Shown here in pieces: positions 40,900 through 52,300 of a stretch of DNA of 64,000 bases (within the stretch, counting starts at the first letter, position 1; the number at the start of each line of letters is the position of its first letter). The notes under the pieces were generated by a model, which worked only from the letters and a program-made list of their open reading frames with translations, made no database searches and was not told the DNA's origin. The translations under genes and the position numbers were made by a program. This stretch comes from Adiantum capillus-veneris (lineage: Eukaryota > Streptophyta > Polypodiopsida > Polypodiales > Pteridaceae), in assembly GCA_014529385.2 (NCBI GenBank), contig CM043944.1:177912240-177976239 (forward strand). The letters are read 5' to 3'.

Positions 40900-41733
40900 G
40901 TTAGCATAAGGTTGATTTGTGACAAGTTAACTGCCATTGTCAGAAGTGTTCTTCGTAGAGCTCGCAAGACAAGGTGTGTTGGCTGAATGTGCAGATTCCA
41001 TACCAAATTTTTGAATAGTATCTGCAATAAAATTTGACTGTCAAAGGAATAAAATACCTTTTGTACGGTTTCGTTGGATTTGAATGCCAAGACACGAGTG
41101 AATCTCTCCAAGATCCACCATATCAAATGCAGAAGACAATAACTTTTTCACTTGCTGAAGAAATCTCAAATCATTGGAAACAAGGATGGTATCATCCACA
41201 TAAAGAGCAAGAATCACAAAACTGCTACCTTGGTGTTTTATGTATTAGTTGGGGTCTGACGAGCAAGAGATGAATCCTTTAGAGGTGAGAAAAGGATCAA
41301 ATTTTGTATACCAGGCTCGCGAAGCTTGTTTGAGACCATATAGTGCCTTATGGAGTTGAGCAACAAGGTCTTCTTTACCTGGAATAACAAACCCTTCTGG
41401 TTGTTCCATATAAATTTCCTCTTCCAAGTCACCATTAAGAAAAGAAGTTCGCACATCCATTTGATGAGCTTCAAAATCAAATTGAACAGCAAATGCCAAT
41501 AAAACTCGAACACTTGTAATGCGAACAACTGGTGAAAAAGTCTCTTGATAATTAACACCAGCTACTTGGGAGTAACCTTTTGCAACTAAACGCGTCATGA
41601 ACTTGTCAAAAGATCCATCTACTTTTACTTTTGTCTTATACACCCACTTACATTTAATAGTTGTATGACCAAGAGGTAATTCAGTTAGTATCCATGTACC
41701 TTTAGAGATAAGAGAATCGTACTCTGCTTCCAT
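40900..41733 (-). pseudogene. Copia-2 reverse transcriptase
   Basis: The first part (41733-41245) is open: WILTELPLGHTTIKCKWVYKTK, QMDVRTSFLNGDLEEEIYM and YGLKQASRAWY. It stops at PN* (near 41248), where copia-1 reads PNLYIKR. The rest continues in the same style with LALYVDDTILVSND (catalytic YVDD) and further stops near 41040 and 40928. Confidence 0.88.
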
Positions 41734-41742
41734 AGCCTCTTG

Positions 41743-42965
41743 TCATTGATCCTTTTGTGGTGAAGAGATAGCTTCATCATAAGTAATGGGATCTTCAGAA
41801 GTAGAAAAAGCATTATCAGCAATATCATCATCATAAACATGACATGAGCCATGTTCAAAATCAATAGGCAGATCAACAAAAATATCAATATCATCATTCG
41901 AATCATTCGGAATGGATGGTTGTGAAGAGGAAAGTTGCTCTGTAGGAAGAGTTTCATCTTCTGAAAGAAATGGAAAAGCCTGAAGCAATGACTTAGTATC
42001 ATTAGAATCATCCATGGACCATGAGCCTCCCATAAGCTGTTCGTTAAAAGTAGCATCACGATTCACAATTACTTTCTTGGAGGAAGGGTCGTAGAATTTG
42101 TAGCCTTTGGAAGTGTCAGAATATCCAATAAAAATAACTTTAAGACCAGGAGCATCAAGCTTTGTTTGTGTTTCTTTGGGAACTTGAATATAAGCAATAC
42201 ATCCAAAGGTTCGAAAATGAGATACAGAAGGAATGTCACTTGTCGATGCTGTGATGGGTATCTTACCAGAGGGTGCAGTAGTAGGAAGATGACTCTGAAT
42301 AAATACTGCTGTCAAAGTAGCTTCAGCCCAGAAAACACGAGATAAGCCAGAATGAATCAGCATACATCTTACAACATTGAGAATAGTGCGATTCTTTCGT
42401 TCAGCAACACCGTTCTCTTGAGGCGAATATGGAATAGTGTGTCATGATGAAATCCACTGTCAGCACAGTAACTCACAAACTCTCAAGAAACATATTCGCC
42501 TCCATTGTCACTACGAAGCTTCTTAAGGCGACGACCAGTTTGAAGTTCCGCAGCCTTGTGGAATTGTTTGAAAACAGATAAGGCTTCAGATTTTTGTCTA
42601 AGTAGAAATACAATCGTATACCTTGAGAAATCATCAATGAAAGTAATGAAGTAGCGATATTGTGATCTCGAAGAAGGTAGAGGTCCACATATATCAGTAT
42701 GAACAAGATCCAATATGTCATGAGAATGAGTTGTATTTGACAGAGGAAAGAGTTTACGATTGTGTTTCCCAAGAGCACAAAATTCACAAATTCCCATATG
42801 GGGATGGGCTTTAAGATCCATGCCATGAACCAGATCACGACGTTGAAGATCAAGGAGTTTTGAGAAATCAGCATGAACAAAAAGGTGATGCCATACTTTG
42901 CAATCATGATCACCTGCAGCAGTGACAACATTTGCTACAGCATCGTTGAGAGAGAGTTCAAACAA
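41743..42965 (-). pseudogene. Copia-2 integrase
   Basis: 42965-42483 carries the zinc-binding HHLFVHAD...CEFCALGK and the core up to RSDNGGEYVS. A TGA then replaces the next codon. After a one-base shift near 42440 the frame 42363-41743 gives FWAEATLTAVFIQSHLP, the C-terminal VIFIGYSDTSKGYKFYDP and an acidic linker. A four-base insertion near 42985 disconnects it from protease. Confidence 0.88.
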
Positions 42966-42966
42966 G

Positions 42967-44310
42967 TTACCGTTTCGAGGAGCGCGCAGTGGCTATAGTC
43001 TGTCCATCTTTCTCAATTCGGCATTTGGTATGATCAAATCCAATAAACAGACCAAGATCAACAAGTCTAGCAACTGAAAGAAGATTACGTTGAAGATCTG
43101 GTACATGTAATACTCCTCGCAAAATTCGAGTGGAAGAAGATAAGGTGCCAAGATATAAGTCTCCAATACCGTTTACTTGACAAGTAGTATCATCAACAAG
43201 ATAAACAACACGTTGAACTGGCAGTGGATGATAGTTATGAAGCAACTTAGACTGATATGTCATATTTCTTGTAGCACCAGAATCGACAATAAAAAGTGAT
43301 CCATCACGTACATGAAGTATTCTGTCTGGAGCAATTGAACATAAGATGCAGCTTGTTTCTGGTACAATGTTGTTTTGATGTTCAGTAGCATATGCTCTAT
43401 TCCGATTTGTGTCGAATCGACGCTTATAACGCATATGAGTGGGATGATCAAATCGTCCACAATATTCACAAGAAGAAGAAGAAGAGTCTCTAGATAAACG
43501 TGGTTGCTTTGTGGTAATATTGTGTTCTTCATCATATTGATGTGCCCAACAATCATCTTCAGTATGGCCATTTCTGTTGTAGTAATAACATTGCTTATTA
43601 GGAAATTTGAGACGAGAGAAAATATTACGACGGCGGCCACCTCTACAGTTTCCTCGTTGAAATGGACGCCTCCGAGCATAAAAAGCACGTTCCATCTGTT
43701 GTGACTCAGTCTCCTCTTGTGAAATCATAGTTGTATCATGACGAGCATTACGACGTTCTTGATGTTGAGAGTATTCAATTAAAGACATGCAGGCTTGGTC
43801 GAAGTCAAGACCATCTTTATTAGGGAGAATAGTAACAATGTTATCATAAAAAGAGTCCTTCACCGTATCAAGCAGAAGTGTAATCAGTTGCTTTTGTGGA
43901 GCAGGATCACCGGCAGCAGCAAGTTGATTAGTAATAGATTTGAAAGATTCAATATGTCTCGTCATGGCAGTACCAACTTCATATTGTAACTTGTTAAGAA
44001 ACCCTCTCAAATAAAGTATTTCTGTAACAGATTTATTCTGAAAGTTTGCAATAAGGTACTTCCATACGTCGTGGGAAGTAGGCAGTTCATACATATCAAG
44101 CAAAAGGGAATCAATAAGAGCAGAAAGAATATACCGACAAGCTGTCTTATCACGTCGTTGCCAATCCGTATAGGCAACATTCCAATCTTCAAATATAGGT
44201 CCTTCAGTGATAAGCACGTTATCATTATCCGTATCAACAGGCTGAGGCAGACAAACACGATTTCCAAGAACAACATCGGAGAGTTCATCGCCTTCAAGAA
44301 TTAACAACAT
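42967..44310 (-). pseudogene. Copia-2 gag and protease
   Basis: An open frame of 447 codons from an internal Met (MLLILEGDEL). The family's natural start upstream is lost: an 11-bp deletion near 44376 and a Trp-to-stop change at about 44320. Two zinc knuckles are present but each lacks a Cys (CYYYNRNGHTEDDC; CEYCGRFDHPTHMR). Protease: FIVDSGATRNMTYQ and LRGVLHVPDLQRNLLSVARL. Confidence 0.9.
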
Positions 44311-45147
44311 CTTTGCTTTCTAGCCTGGAAATCCTTGACCTTGGAAAGGAGGAGCAGAACGCTGGCCAGAAGGAAAGAATATTCATAGCCATATCTTGTT
44401 GCGAGAAGACGTATAAGATAAGATCGCCGAATCTGCACACTATATATGGTGAAGGCTACAATTGAGAATGAGAGAGATATGAGGACTGTGTTCTGTCAAC
44501 GATAAACGTAAGAAGGATGCTCAAGGAATGTCCAAAGATGTGAGAGACGTCACCCAAAAAGGCAGGGTAAAGGAGACATTAATAATAAAAGAGTCCTCAA
44601 AATAAAGTGGCGTGAGACGCAAGATTGACGGCCACAATACGAATAGCAAAAAGCTAAATCTTCTCGAAAAAGTTAACGCCAAAATAAGAAAAACGATCAC
44701 GGATGCTTCACGAAGAAGTAGGACGAAGAAAGCTGCGTCAAGCTCAATTGCAGTAGAAACAGCATAACTTTCTGCTGCGAAGTCCGATTGACGCAAACCT
44801 AGAGCTCAAATCGAAGAGCTCGAGGAGACGAACAAGTTTTGGATAAAAAGTGCCATTGCGCTATGCTCCATAGTTCTTTTCCCGTTTCTCCAAATTTTGA
44901 GCAGAACACCCCAAAAAATTGAGATGAAGTTCAGGGTGTCATCAACAGAAAAACGTACTCAACGATTAGATTGATTAGCAATAAACGCCACACAAAATAC
45001 TAATCATATTCTTCTAACACAAAAAAATCACAGTTAACAAGAATCAACGCTCAAAAATAAAAGTTGTATCAATTTTGAATCTTACATGCGAATCGCATAC
45101 ACATACTGTTTTGTCACCATGAATTGAATCGGCGCGTGATCGTTACC

Positions 45148-45159
45148 GCTCTAATACCA
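45148..45159 (-). other. Copia-2 primer-binding site
   Basis: The minus strand reads TGGTATTAGAGC, one transition from the initiator-Met tRNA PBS. Confidence 0.88.
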
Positions 45160-45302
45160 TGTTGAGATGTAGAGAGAAAGAGAGAGAGACGAGACAAGAG
45201 ACACACCATGTACACTCCCAAAGACTGATTCATATTGAGGACAAGATACAAATATATAGGTGAGACCAAGTTGAGTAGAGTGAGCCATATATAGCTCCAA
45301 CA
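45160..45302 (-). repeat. Copia-2 5' LTR
   Basis: 143 bp, one base different from the other LTR (A for G in TGTAC-A/G-CTCCC). Confidence 0.92.
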
Positions 45303-46470
45303 TTGATTAGCTACATAATACATAGGTGCAAGCTTTGGTGGAGCATAAGTTGTAGGTTCTTCCATTGATGGTGGATGTGAATTATACCAATCTCTTTCTA
45401 CCATTATTATAGATGGACTAGGCTCAGGATAGGGTGTAATAGGCACTAGTGCTTGTTTACCTATGACTCCTTTTGAATGCATGTACTTTAAAGGCACTGC
45501 ATTATGTCCTCGATACAGAGTTGTTGACCCAGCACAGGTTGAGGTCTTTCCATACCCGTCGGTGGTCTTTGAGCTTGTGCCATCTTAGGCTGGTATTTGT
45601 ACAAGGGTTGGCCTTGTGGCCTCATGGGCCCGTAGTGAACATTCCCATCATACTTTGGTCGAAAATAGCACTCATTGGTCTCATGGTTGGTCGATTTACC
45701 CTTGATTGCACACCATTTTTGTGTTCTAATTGGCTGGCCCTGTTGAGGTATTGCTTGGCCTAGTCCCCTCATAGGTGCTTTCTGCATGTTATTCATCATG
45801 TCATTCATCCTTTTAAGCATACCTTCTATGGTTGAAAGTGGTGTTGTAACAGACGTTCCTACTTGTGCTAATTTAGTGGATGCTATTTTCTCACTTTAAT
45901 TATCCTTAGAGACATCTTCTTCATTGAGAATATCACAATTGTCTCCTAAGTCAATAGCATCTGACACACATGCTTCTAGGGTTGTATGCTTCTTACTATA
46001 AAGTATAGCATGAAGTTCCTTGTTTAGTAGTCCCTCTAGAAACAATGATACCAGTCGTTCTTCTATAGGTAACTCTAGCTGTGGGAATCTGGCAATGTAT
46101 TGCTTCATTCGAGTTGCACAATCCCTAATAGACTCACCTTGTTTCTATTTAAAGTTGTAGATTTGAGCTACCATATTGTGTTTGATCCCCGTTTTGGAGC
46201 AGGACGCTACAAATCCTTGAGCTAATGTGTTCAAGTCCATGATTGACCTTGGTGGAATTGTTTGGAACCATGTCAATGCTTTTCCTTCTAAGGTCATTCC
46301 AAACCCCTCGAATTGAGTATGGAAATCGAATATACGTTCTGCTCTTAGAACTTGCTTAAAGCTTACTAAGTGGTCGTATGGATCCTCTAATCCATTGTAT
46401 TTTCTGACCCATTTTTGGAAATCAACTGGTCTGACGTGTCTATTTGGTTCAACCCTAGTCTTCTGGCAGT
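45303..46470 (-). pseudogene. Gypsy-2 gag
   Basis: Minus strand. The capsid core reads PVDFQKWVRKYNGLEDPYDHL, then FEGFGMTLEGKALTWFQTIPP, LAQGFVASCSKTGIKH, an in-frame TAG near 46148, and SIRDCATRMKQYIARFPQLELP...FLEGLLNKEL (Retrotrans_gag pattern). 45820-45488 continues with WCAIKGKSTNHETNEC, a knuckle-like cluster with one Cys replaced, then a frame change to 45497-45308 (ITPYPEPSPSIIMVERDWYN) ending at the copia-2 site. At least two breaks. Confidence 0.8.
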
Positions 46471-46957
46471 TGATCCTGTTCCGAGTCCTTCAAACCATTC
46501 TGTTGGAAATAGTGACTCATGTAGCCCTGGCCTGGCCTTAGTGTCACCGGTTTTCTGTGTGATGAGGTGGTTTCTGGTTTCTTAACATTACTCTCAGATG
46601 ATCTCTCATCATCTCATGGCATCGTTTCTAGTCCTTGTCCCAATATCCAATCCCTTATGGAATACCCTTGTATTTGGTCTGCTCTACCTCGTCAGGAGTC
46701 ATCATAACAAAGTTGTTGTTATAACAATCCCTAAACAGGTAGGTTGGTAGGTCTGATGATCCATTATCCTTGATCTTGAAGATATAGATGATCTTCATGG
46801 CCGTCAGTTGTCCTGATTTGGCATGCGAAGTCCAAAGAAGATCTTTTTTACGTTTCTATTTTCCCAACAATAGACTCCGATCCTAGGATTATCAGTACTA
46901 AGACATTCCAAGGGCTTCAAATCAACTTAATCGTATCCCTCAAATTCTAAAACTAGT
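46471..46957 (-). other. Gypsy-2 leader between PBS and gag
   Basis: Minus-strand sequence following the PBS, with short frames only and no domain seen. Confidence 0.5.
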
Positions 46958-46960
46958 GGT

Positions 46961-46979
46961 CCTCGGTAGCAGTGCCAAA
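46961..46979 (-). other. Gypsy-2 primer-binding site
   Basis: The minus strand reads TTTGGCACTGCTACCGAGG directly after the LTR fragment. It is the same site as at 54521-54542 with transition differences. Confidence 0.75.
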
Positions 46980-47021
46980 TGTGGGACGTGCGTCTAACCT
47001 CACCATCCTATCTTATTGCAG
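46980..47021 (-). repeat. 42-bp LTR fragment joined to foreign sequence
   Basis: The minus strand reads CTGCAATAAGATAGG... to ...GTCCCACA, identical in layout to the last 42 bp of LTR1 and LTR2. Immediately upstream (47022 on) the sequence is not LTR but the end of the 2.4-kb module that starts at LTR2. It is the U5 tip next to the PBS, which is what is copied first in reverse transcription. Confidence 0.8.
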
Positions 47022-47160
47022 CCATATTTGGAACTATAGTGTTTACTTCTAGCCCCCATTTGTCTATCACGTTTTTGACTTGTAAATATTGAGTTCCGTT
47101 TCGATCCATGTACATTTTTTCTTGTTTGTTTGCCCTAATCTCTTCTTCAAACTCAATACT
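47022..47160 (-). pseudogene. Short coding-like segment of complex X, second part
   Basis: With 52301-52345 it forms a minus-strand frame: DPNKEYAICIDDHGI, then EFEEEIRANKQEKMYMDRNG...VKNVIDKWGLEVNTIV. It is interrupted by copia-3 and ends at a stop just inside the LTR fragment. No family recognised. Confidence 0.45.
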
Positions 47161-47370
47161 TGAGGTCGTAGAGCAGAGCGTAGATAGACTCACACACACA
47201 CACAGAAATACACAGAGAGCTTACACAGTACGCAGAGAATCATTGAAGGGTTATCTCCCTTATTATCCACAAAAGTATAAGTGAGTATATACAAAGAGTT
47301 AGTGATAAGTGAGCTAGGCGGCTAGCCAGTCATATCCGTATAAGAGGCCACTTGGGCTTTAATCCTAACA
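47161..47370 (-). repeat. Copia-3 3' LTR
   Basis: It ends CCTAACA on the plus strand. The minus-strand purine tract AAGTGGGAGG lies to the right (47371-47386). Confidence 0.88.
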
Positions 47371-47469
47371 AACCTCCCACTTAAAGTCCAATGTGTCACT
47401 TTAAGTAACTGTAAATCTATGAACATAAATGTACGAAGATTTACATGGATGCATCTATCCAATGCCCAG

Positions 47470-47925
47470 TAACCCCCTCGCCTGGAAGTCCCTTTGTGAG
47501 TAGATCAGTAGGATTTTCCTTGGTGTGGATCTTCAGTAGTTGCATTTGCTTGTCTTCAAGTACTTCCCTAATGAAGTGATATTTCACATCAATATGCTTA
47601 GTCTTCTAATGCAACACTGGATTCTTTTCCAATTGTATAGCACTTTGACTATCACAATATAACGCTGGCATATCTACTTTCATTCCCAAGTCTGCTACCA
47701 ATCTACCAAGCCAAATAGCTTCTTTGCATGCCTCATTTGCTGCAACATACTCATCTTTTGTAGAAGACTGCGTAATACAATCTTGTAATCAAGATCGCCA
47801 TGATATGGTACCTCCAGCCAATGTAAAGACATAGCCTCTAGCCAATGTAAAGACATAGATTGATGTAGATCTCCTCTTATCCAAGTCTCCTGCATAAACT
47901 GAGTCAGTGTATCCTCTGACACTCA
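47470..47925 (-). pseudogene. Copia-3 RNase H
   Basis: The minus strand carries STKDEYVAANEACKEAIWLG, ALYCDSQSAIQLEKNPV, KHIDVKYHFIR and PTDLLTKGLP. It is split by stops near 47608 and 47790. A 24-bp in-frame tandem duplication (about 47815-47862) repeats the codons for MSLHWLEA. Confidence 0.85.
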
Positions 47926-47929
47926 GATC

Positions 47930-48940
47930 CTAACTACCATAGCATATGCGCATACTCTTTGTATGTTTTAAGTATCTCATGATACCTTTCACTGCCTCCC
48001 AATGTTTCTTGCCGGGATTTGACATATATCTACTAACCACTCCCACTGCAAATGCAATATCTGGACGTGTAGCAATCATTGCATACATCAAACTCCCACA
48101 TGCAGACACATATGGCACCTTATCCATTTCAACCTTTTTCACCTCAGACTATGGGCAATCTTGGTTGCTTAGTTTCACATATGAAGGCAATGGTGTCATC
48201 AATGCCTTTCCCCTGTCCATATGGAAATGTTGTAACACCTTGTCAATATACTCTTCCTGAGATAAGTAAAGTAGCTTCTTTGACCTATCTCGTTGGATAC
48301 GCATACCTAGTATATGACTTGCCTCACCCATGTCTTTCATGTCAAAAACCTTTGCCATTTTTGACTTAAGAGCTGAAATTTTTGCCATTTGTCTACCAGC
48401 AAGTAACATGTCATCCACATACAAGATGAGGATTATCAAGCTACCATCCATAGCTTGTCGAGTATACAGGCAATGGTCTCTCTCACTTCTCTTGTATCCA
48501 TGAGTAAGCATAAATTGGTGAAACTTCTCCTTGTCATAGAGACTCTTTCTCAAATGACATACCAATTTCTCTTTGCCTTTCTCAACATACCCTTCTGGCT
48601 GCTGCATATAAACCTCCTCATGAAAATCTCCATGAAGAAATGCCGTTTTCACATCCATCTGATGTAAATGCAGATCATGTTTGGCAACCAAAGCAAGTAC
48701 ACTTCTCAATGTTGTCATCTTGACAACTGGTGAAAAGACTTCATCAAAATCTATTCCGTGTTATTGCTTAAAACCCTTAGCAACCAATCGTGCTTTGTAT
48801 TTTGGATGTCCATCATGAGGAGTAAGCTTATACCTGTAAACCCACTTACAAGGTAGAGCTTTCTTGCCCTCTGGCAATTGAACAAAATCCCACGTTTGAT
48901 TCTTATGCAGAGCCGTCATCTCTGATTGCATGGCCAACTG
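47930..48940 (-). pseudogene. Copia-3 reverse transcriptase
   Basis: 48718-48149: HQMDVKTAFLHGDFHEEVYM, a deletion of roughly eight to ten codons where YGLKQSPRQWY is expected (reads KSLYDKEKFHQF), then the catalytic ILYVDDMLLAG. 48142-47930 continues with PYVSACGSLMYAMIATRPDIAFAVG. Upstream, 48940-48760 has the RT start (KWVYRYKLTPH style) with a stop. Inactive through deletion and frame breaks. Confidence 0.88.
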
Positions 48941-48943
48941 CCA

Positions 48944-50030
48944 TTATTTTGAGTCAACCACTTGTAATTCCTCCTTGTAACAAGATGGTTCTCCGCAATC
49001 CGTGAGCATGACATAATTTAGAGGTGGCACATAACGATGAGGTGGTTTGGAGACACGCTCAGAATGTCTCACCATAACTGATTCTGCCTCTCTAGCCACT
49101 ATAGGCTGTTCTTGAGCCTGACAATGCTGTCTTGATGTGCTAACACTAGGTCCATCTTCCCTGAAGACAACTCTTCTGATCTCCTCTGTCTTCTCTAGCT
49201 TAGCGTGAAACTTGGATTCATTGAAATGCACATCATTGCTACGAATAATTTTTTTGGACTCGGGATCCCAAAGCCGGTAACCCACTTATTCTTGAACTCC
49301 TTAGGAATATGGCTATAAGCTTCACAACCAAAGACTCTAAGATGCTTATATGAAGGTGCCTTGCCTGTCCATAGCATCTCGGTCACTTCACTCTTATCCA
49401 GAACGCTACTAGGGGACCTATTGATCAAATGGACTGTTGTAGCCACTGCTTCCGCCCAAAATCCATCAGGCAACTCAGCATTTGACAACATGCTTCTGAC
49501 CTTCTCTTGTATGGTTCTATTCATATGTTCTGCAACCCCATTCTGTGAAGGATTGTATGGTGTAGTAAGTGCCCGCTTAATCCCTTTTGCTTCACAAAAG
49601 TCTTGAAAAGCTTTGGAAATGTACTCTCCACCATTGTCAGCTCTCAAGCACTTCAGCTTCTAAACACTCTCATTCTCCACAAGCTACAAGAATGTCTTAA
49701 ATATCTTGAGCACCTCATCCTTGTGCTTCAAGAAGTAAACCCATACTTTGCAAGAATAGTCATCTATGAATGTACAAAAGTACGTTGCTCCCCCTAGTGA
49801 CAAACTAGGCATTGGTCTGCATAGATCACTGTGCACAAGAGCTAACCATTAGTCCCTACGATTCCTCTTTGATCTGTGCGGTTCCTGTGTTTTCTTACCG
49901 TAAACACAATGCTCACAAAACTCAAAATCTTGAAATAAAAAGGCAGTCAAATAACCATAATGGGAAAGTATTTCCTTCCTCTTTTTGACATATGTCCCAG
50001 CCTACGATGCCACAATTGCACACTTGGTTG
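48944..50030 (-). pseudogene. Copia-3 integrase
   Basis: The zinc-binding end (FCEHCVYGKK) and HSDLCRPMP with the first Asp lie in 49940-49800. MRADNGGEYISKAF gives the second Asp, and PSQNGVAEHMNRTIQ the Glu, in 49647-49195. FWAEAVATTVHLINRSPS and HLRVFGCEAYSHIP follow, then after a frame change GYRLWDPESKKIIRSNDVHFNES (49285 on). Two or more breaks. Confidence 0.88.
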
Positions 50031-50139
50031 CTCAACCACATTAATTACAGGTTTTTAACCTCTGAAACATGTAAAGTGTACAGAGTTCCTGACTTGCTGC
50101 CATGTGCTACAGTCATCGAGCCTTTGGAGATCTTCCAAG

Positions 50140-50434
50140 CGTTGTTCCCAAAAACTGTCACATAACCCGTATCATCTAGCTTCCCTGAACTGATCAAGCT
50201 CTTTCAGATTGCTGGAACATGTCTGACATTCTTGAGCCATAAAGAAGAGCCATTCTGAAACTTCAAGTGCACATCTCCCACTCCAAGTATGTCACAAACC
50301 TGCTCATTGCCAAGTCTGACATAATCTTTAGTAGTCACATATGATGTAAACCACTCTTTGCGCGGAGAAACATGTAAAGATGCCCCTGAGTCGATAATCC
50401 AATCACTCATAGCATGTCCATCCTCTGCAGTCAA
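50140..50434 (-). pseudogene. Copia-3 protease
   Basis: DWIIDSGASLHVSPRKEWF (active site DSGA), VRLGNEQVCDILGVGDV and LKNVRHVPAI (family LxxVxhVP motif), then a stop and the LI-SGKLDDTGYVTVF continuation in another frame. Confidence 0.88.
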
Positions 50435-50497
50435 GAAAATAGAATCAAGATTACTTGTGAGGAAGATGTCACCAGCTGCTATACCAGAATCACTGTC

Positions 50498-51064
50498 TTA
50501 ACCAAATCCTGTGACATTCACCTCTTCAATCTTCACTGAACTCTTCTTTTCATCGTGCTCATAACTCTTTGCTTTGCTTTTTTCTTGTTTCCACTTCGTA
50601 TAGTCTCTCTTCATCTGAGCCTTCTTGCCACAATGGTAGCATTCTATGTCATCCTTTGACTTCGAGTCATGAGACTTACTTCGGTTTTGTGCCTTCTTAC
50701 CCTTCTTCTCTTTAGACTGTTGTCTCCCTCGAACGACCAAAGCACTGTTGCCTTTGCCTTTGTCAATGTTCTTCATGTTCACTTCCTCTGTAAGCAAGTT
50801 TCCTTCTACATTGGAACTTGTAAGACCTGACGTGACAAAATTACTTAACGCTATGCGAAAAGTATCCCAACTGTCTGGCAAAGTGATTAAGAGAAACATA
50901 GCCTTCACTGAATCTGGAAAGACTATCTCCTGTGCTGTTAACTGCCTGAAAATTGTGTGAAATTCATTGAGATGATTTGACATGGCTGTCCCTTCCGTCA
51001 TCTTCAAATCCATCAATTTCTTGAGCCAGTAAATCTGAGAAGCAGCACTTTGTTTCTCGTACAT
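50498..51064 (-). pseudogene. Copia-3 gag
   Basis: MYEKQSAASQIYWLKKLMDLKM, then LNEFHTIFRQL and MFLLITLPDSWDTFRIALSN, the standard copia gag (UBN2) pattern, followed by a Lys-rich region. The zinc knuckle reads CYHCGKKAQMKRDY, in which the His and last Cys of CX2CX4HX4C are replaced, so it cannot bind zinc. It ends at a stop (50498) before protease. Confidence 0.88.
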
Positions 51065-52060
51065 ACCACATAGCTTTTGCCATACGCCTACCCTATAGTC
51101 TCTTATGCTATGTTGAAGTAAACATTTTCTGCCAATGTCAGCATGATTGTGGAAAAAGCTAACTCGTCAAGCATAAATAACCATAAATAGCTGGCTCAAA
51201 AACAACCATAAATAGCTGACTAGTGACAAATCTAAAAATCTCTGTAATATGCTATCTTGTAAGCATACACTGTCTCCAGTCTGGGCGATCATAGAACCTG
51301 TATCTGTTTCAAGACTGAACCCTGAACAATGCCTCAACGGCCTGACGCATAAGATGAAATCGAGTGTCTACACAAATTCATACATCCTATGGGATAAACG
51401 TCGCCGAAGAGGATGCGTGTAGAGGGGAACTCCAACAACCTAATCCACCTCACAATGGGTAACCCAGCCCCCAGTGCTTGGCTTCAAAAAACCTCACACA
51501 CAACCCTTTCAGATGGCTCAACAAACTGCCCAGAACTAGCATACATCCTACAATAGACCAATCACTGTCCTATGACCGCTGCAGCGGTCTGTCTTCTAGT
51601 GTGACTCACAACTAGCAAACCCACAATCACAGTACATCAATCTGCAATACATGCAAGTGGTGTCAAGCCGTCGTATGGCCACACCTCCCCTGGAACCTGG
51701 CAAGCATAAGAAGTAGCAATGCAGACTGCAATATATATATCTGATAATATATATGTGTACCTGGTCTATAGATGATGATTTGAAGACTAATGAGTGATGT
51801 ATGTCGATGCCGATGTTGATGTCGACCACCTCCTGCTTGCCAATCTACACAAGACGGGTTTCTTTGCGGCTGAAACCTATCTTCTGATGTAGTGCTCAAA
51901 ACAAAATTTTGAGGGCATAAACAGCTTCGAAAGGGGGGTAAAAGTGCAGGTCACCTGCTGGAAATACTCCCAGAACGCCAAGTGTGAATTTCCAAGCTCC
52001 GGATCCAGAATCTGCGTGAAAGTGTGCGCACGTGATTACACAAAAAACGCACTCCACCTT
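51065..52060 (-). other. Copia-3 leader and gag N-terminus, degraded
   Basis: The first part of gag and the untranslated leader; only short frames remain. Nothing else recognised. Confidence 0.6.
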
Positions 52061-52072
52061 GCTCTGATACCA
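52061..52072 (-). other. Copia-3 primer-binding site
   Basis: The minus strand reads TGGTATCAGAGC, a perfect initiator-Met tRNA type, two bases from the LTR end. Confidence 0.92.
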
Positions 52073-52074
52073 AT

Positions 52075-52300
52075 TGAATTCGCGGAGCGGAGCGTAGATC
52101 GACTCACACACACACACACACACACACACAGATACACAGAGAGCTTACACAGTATGCAGAGAATTGTTGAAGGGTTATCTCCCAAAACCTTATTATCCAC
52201 AAAAGTATAAGTGAGTATATACAAAGAGTTAGTGATAAGTGAGTTAGGCGGGCGGCCGGTCATATCCGTATAAGAGGCCACTTGGGTTTTAATCCCAACA
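52075..52300 (-). repeat. Copia-3 5' LTR
   Basis: TGAATTCGCGGAG to AATCCCAACA on the plus strand, with (CA)n at 52107-52131. Confidence 0.9.

Larger units (their letters stand above)
39823..45302 (-). mobile_element. Copia-2: very recent Ty1/copia insertion in gypsy-2 gag
   Basis: LTRs 39823-39965 and 45160-45302 (143 bp each, TGTTG...CAACA) differ at one base only. Target duplication CTGAT (39818-39822) / TTGAT (45303-45307). Removing it joins gypsy-2 gag. Order on the minus strand: PBS, leader, gag, protease, integrase, RT, RNase H. Despite near-identical LTRs, the coding region has many stops and frameshifts and both zinc knuckles lack a Cys, so the element must have been moved by proteins from another copy. 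Confidence 0.93.
47161..52300 (-). mobile_element. Copia-3: Tnt1/Tork-like Ty1/copia element
   Basis: LTRs 47161-47370 (210 bp) and 52075-52300 (226 bp), about 92% identical apart from a longer (CA)n and a 6-bp indel in the right one. Target duplication ATACT (47156-47160) / ATACC (52301-52305). The minus strand order is PBS, gag, protease, integrase, RT, RNase H, purine tract. Coding parts are broken throughout. It is a different family from copia-1/2. Confidence 0.92.
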
